DNA of 64,000 nucleotides from Labilibaculum sp041595635 (GTDB taxonomy: Bacteria; Bacteroidota; Bacteroidia; Bacteroidales; Marinifilaceae). Under the pieces are notes generated by a model. The model was not told the DNA's origin. It worked only from the letters and a program-made list of their open reading frames with translations, and made no database searches. The stretch covers positions 1-64,000 of the forward strand of contig NZ_JBFHJW010000009.1 in NCBI RefSeq assembly GCF_041595635.1, written 5' to 3'. The translations under genes were made by a program, and so were the position numbers. How positions within the stretch are numbered: position 1 is the first letter of the stretch; each line of letters starts with the position of its first letter. Shown one piece after another: positions 61,084-64,000 of the stretch.

Positions 61084-64000
61084 ATGCGTAAGGATCCTTA
61101 CTCTCTTTTAAATTCAGAAAATATTTCATCAACTACAATGTTGCCTTACTATAGGGGTGTTGAACTCCCTGGAAACCTGAGTCGTATACTCACTGATTTT
61201 TACAATCTGCTTGGTTGTCCTGCTTGTTTTGTTGATTTTACTGATCGGAGCGTTTTTAGTAAAGGTTGGCATGAAAAACCCAATGTTGAAATTTGTAGAG
61301 GGAAAGGAAAGTTATTTTCGGAAAAGGATTCAAATGATAAGGGTTTAAGAGAAATTCAATATTCCGATTCCTGTTTGGGAACCTGGATGCCTATTCTGGT
61401 AAAGAAACGTGTAATTGGATATTTTGTGGTTGGGCAATATATTATGGCCTCTAATTCATGCGTAGATGATAAGATAAGGGAAAAAAAAAGGACAGGGGAT
61501 GCAGTTTATTTAGATGGAAATATTCGAATTCTCTCACAAAAAGAAAAAACCGACATCCTTCATAAAGCGTCTAGATTTGTTGAGGCTATTTCAAATCAAT
61601 TTACCTATGTTTACGATCTGAAAGAGGAAATTCGGAAAAATAAAGAAACAGCAAATCAGCTGCGCGTACAAAAATCTTTCTTTGAAAATTTATTTGATCA
61701 TTCTCCTGATGCCATACTTATTTTAGATAATGAAGATAAGGTGCTTAGGGCAAATCAGGAGTTTCTTCATTTATTTGAATATTCGTTAGAGGAAATTATT
61801 GATCAAAAAATTAATGATTTTATTATTCCTGAAAGGTATAAAAATGAACAGGTTATTTCACTAAAAAACCTAGCTGCCGATAGCTCGGTTGATGTAACAA
61901 CTATTCGCCAAACTAAATTGGGAAAACAAATTCATGTTCAGCTTCGTGGAAAACCAATTGTGTTGGATGATAATCAGCTTGCTTTTTGTGTTATATACAG
62001 AAATCTTACGCAGCAGATTTGGAATCAAAAATGTCAACAGGTAATGTTGCGGATTTCCGAAATATTAAATTCTTCTATGAATTCAATTGCGGTGATCAAT
62101 CATATTGGAAAAGAATTGCAACAAATCGTTGGTGCAGGAAAATTATTTTTGGAACTGATTAGCCCCGATAGAAGATGCTTGCGTTCGTTTATCGAAAACG
62201 ATGAAGAATTTAAGGAAGTAAATATTTCAGAATCTTTGAGCAGTCTGGTAATTCGAGAACGTGAGACCCTTTATTTAGACAATAGTCAGATTGATGAGTT
62301 GATGAGTTCGAATCAGATTTTGTTAGGGGAAATTCCCAAAAGATGGCTTGGAATTCCTCTTATTGCCGAAGATCAAGTGATTGGAGTTTTTGGGGTCGCT
62401 TGTTTTGTAGATGGTTCTGAATTAAATTCAGAAAGTATAGACTTGATGAAAACACTTTCTGTACAATTAGCTACTGGAGTCATTAAAAAAACAAGAGATC
62501 AGGAATTGCGCATGTTCCAGCGAGCTTTAGAACAAAGTCCGGCCTCCATTCTAATTACAGATGTAAAAGGAAATATAGAATATGTTAATCCTAAATTTTG
62601 TGATGTTACTGGTTATGGTTTTAAAGAAGTGTTGGGGAAAAATCCAAGATTTCTTAAATCAGGAAATACATCTGATAGTACCTATCGTGAAATGTGGAAG
62701 ACCGTATTGGCAGGAGGAGAATGGCATGGGGAATTTCTTAATGTGAAAAAGAGTAATGAATTATTTTGGGAAACAGCTAATCTTTCAGCAGTAAAAGATG
62801 AATTAGGAAGAATAACCCACATTGTTTCGGTGAAAGAAGATATTACCAGAACTAAAAAATTCCAAAAAGAACTTTTGGAATCAAAAAATAGAGCAGAAGA
62901 ATCAGATCGTTTAAAATCGGCTTTTTTGGCTAATATGTCTCATGAATTAAGAACACCACTAAATGCAGTAATTGGTTTTTCAAACTTATGTGATGAATCT
63001 TTGTCTATAAATGAAATTCTCGAGTTTGTTGGTTTAATTAATAAGAGCGGAAATCAATTGCTGGGCATTATTGAAGATATTTTAAGCTTTACTTCTATCG
63101 AAAGTGAAAACTTTCAAATTGGCGAGGAAGAGTTTTTCATGTTAAACTTCCTCGACGAGGTGGAGAAAATAGCCAAAACTAAGCAGGTGCAGGAGAATAA
63201 AGAGTGTTTAGGCTTGCAATTTAAGCCTGATGAAAATTATACTGCGATATTAGTCAAGTCAGATTACCAGCGATTAATGCAGGTGGTGACTAATTTAATA
63301 AAGAATGCTTTAAAATTTACAAACGAGGGTTTTGTAGAATTTGGATATCATGTTCAGGGTGATGAATTGTCTCTTTACGTAAAAGATACAGGAGTTGGAA
63401 TTGAACAAGGTAAAAAAGATATTATTTTTGATAAATTTAGGCAAGCTGATGATTCTATAGCTAGGACTTTTGGCGGAACAGGAATGGGATTAGCCATTGC
63501 AAAGAAAATTATGGATATGTTGGATGGTTCTATTCAGGTAGAATCGGAACCTAATAAGGGATCAATTTTTACTTTAAAATTAAATTGTGTGATCTCTAAA
63601 TCCAATAGTAAAATAGAGATGATGAGTGAGAATACATTGAGAACTTTGAATTTGCCATTAATACTGGTTGCTGAAGATGAAATTTCAAATTTTAAATTGA
63701 TCGAGGCAATACTAAAACGAAACAGTTATGAGGTAATTAGAGCCGAAAATGGAGCTGAAGCCGTTGAAATATGTAGGGATAATTCCAATATTAGCTTGGT
63801 TTTAATGGACATACGAATGCCGATAATGGATGGATTGATTGCAACAAAAAAAATTAAAAGTTTTAAGCCTAATTTACCCATTATAGCACAAACAGCTTAT
63901 GCTATGGATGGAGATGAAAATAAGGCACTAGAGGAAGGCTGCAACGATTATATTTCCAAGCCCATAAGAAGAGATCTTTTGCTGGAGAAACTATCGGCAT
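61084..64000 (+). CDS. PocR-PAS-GAF-PAS hybrid sensor histidine kinase (3' partial)
   Basis: 972 codons are visible before the window ends, with no stop. Domains in order: a PocR-like sensory domain (about 20-160, LGCPACFVDFTDRSVFSKGW then CLGTWMPI), PAS (about 197-310), GAF (about 320-470), PAS with PAC (about 477-600, FQRALEQSPASILITD), HisKA with phospho-acceptor His620 in FLANMSHELRTPL, HATPase (about 720-840, NLIKNALKF and GGTGMGLAIAKK) and a receiver domain with Asp909 in LVLMDIRMPIMDG. There is no transmembrane segment, so it senses cytoplasmic ligands. The receiver is probably nearly complete at the cut. Confidence 0.92.
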   Translation, partial: MRKDPYSLLNSENISSTTMLPYYRGVELPGNLSRILTDFYNLLGCPACFVDFTDRSVFSKGWHEKPNVEICRGKGKLFSEKDSNDKGLREIQYSDSCLGTWMPILVKKRVIGYFVVGQYIMASNSCVDDKIREKKRTGDAVYLDGNIRILSQKEKTDILHKASRFVEAISNQFTYVYDLKEEIRKNKETANQLRVQKSFFENLFDHSPDAILILDNEDKVLRANQEFLHLFEYSLEEIIDQKINDFIIPERYKNEQVISLKNLAADSSVDVTTIRQTKLGKQIHVQLRGKPIVLDDNQLAFCVIYRNLTQQIWNQKCQQVMLRISEILNSSMNSIAVINHIGKELQQIVGAGKLFLELISPDRRCLRSFIENDEEFKEVNISESLSSLVIRERETLYLDNSQIDELMSSNQILLGEIPKRWLGIPLIAEDQVIGVFGVACFVDGSELNSESIDLMKTLSVQLATGVIKKTRDQELRMFQRALEQSPASILITDVKGNIEYVNPKFCDVTGYGFKEVLGKNPRFLKSGNTSDSTYREMWKTVLAGGEWHGEFLNVKKSNELFWETANLSAVKDELGRITHIVSVKEDITRTKKFQKELLESKNRAEESDRLKSAFLANMSHELRTPLNAVIGFSNLCDESLSINEILEFVGLINKSGNQLLGIIEDILSFTSIESENFQIGEEEFFMLNFLDEVEKIAKTKQVQENKECLGLQFKPDENYTAILVKSDYQRLMQVVTNLIKNALKFTNEGFVEFGYHVQGDELSLYVKDTGVGIEQGKKDIIFDKFRQADDSIARTFGGTGMGLAIAKKIMDMLDGSIQVESEPNKGSIFTLKLNCVISKSNSKIEMMSENTLRTLNLPLILVAEDEISNFKLIEAILKRNSYEVIRAENGAEAVEICRDNSNISLVLMDIRMPIMDGLIATKKIKSFKPNLPIIAQTAYAMDGDENKALEEGCNDYISKPIRRDLLLEKLSA

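Noticed and set aside
1..64000. CRISPR arrays, prophage or insertion sequences
   Set aside because: No regular direct-repeat spacer array, phage structural genes, integrases or transposases were seen on reading the window.

Overview
The window looks like a chromosomal segment of an anaerobic or facultatively anaerobic member of the Bacteroidota, probably near the Marinilabiliales. The evidence is AT-rich DNA, TAnnTTTG promoter elements with few strong Shine-Dalgarno sites, a short primary sigma factor without region 1.1, a Rho factor with a long charged insertion, a tmRNA encoding the tag GENNYALAA, DUF4199 and DUF6588-like proteins, and pyruvate:ferredoxin oxidoreductase with PPi-type pyruvate phosphate dikinase. 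The genus assignment is inference.

Layout. 1-12.1 kb is an accessory catabolic locus: a YheO-type PAS/HTH regulator, three tandem secreted alpha/beta hydrolases (S33/TAP-like), a very large secreted Asp-box beta-propeller protein and two tandem lipoprotein sulfatases of the iduronate-2-sulfatase type. No SusC/SusD pair is present. 12.4-14.0 kb is a hipBA toxin-antitoxin pair with two matching operator-like palindromes. 14.2-21.2 kb is a TetR-controlled RND efflux operon (adaptor, pump, TolC) that contains a degenerate crotonase-fold gene broken by an in-frame amber codon. 21.4-21.8 kb is tmRNA. 22.1-27.2 kb holds an alanine/saccharopine dehydrogenase-like enzyme, rpe, rpoD and rho. 27.5-36.6 kb holds an AAA-type ATPase followed by PFOR, a dihydroorotate dehydrogenase-like protein and PPDK, the pyruvate/PEP node of anaerobic carbon metabolism. 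36.7-46.4 kb holds a PepSY-type membrane protein, ruvX, def, a DUF6588-like protein, comEC and a Trk potassium system (trkA plus two trkH). 46.4-49.2 kb holds an SRPBCC protein, a small orphan protein, a YciO-type protein and transaldolase. 49.3-50.0 kb is a minus-strand stable-RNA cluster: SRP RNA under a near-consensus Bacteroidota promoter, then four threonine tRNAs. 50.2-53.6 kb is a small membrane/glycosyltransferase operon. 53.6-57.0 kb (minus strand) holds miaA, a PRiA4-ORF3-like protein, a LuxC-type acyl-CoA reductase, a DUF2752 protein and then gapA. 58.2-64 kb holds a 42-aa lipoprotein, an Omp85-family protein, an orphan membrane protein and an incomplete PocR/PAS/GAF hybrid histidine kinase cut by the window end.

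Most of the window is housekeeping. The parts most worth a second look are the hydrolase/propeller/sulfatase locus, the split crotonase in the efflux operon, the hipBA operator pair, the terminator-like hairpin in the leader of the LuxC-type gene, the ffs-tRNA-Thr array, and several perfect inverted repeats in intergenic DNA. All calls come from reading the sequence; no database search was run.
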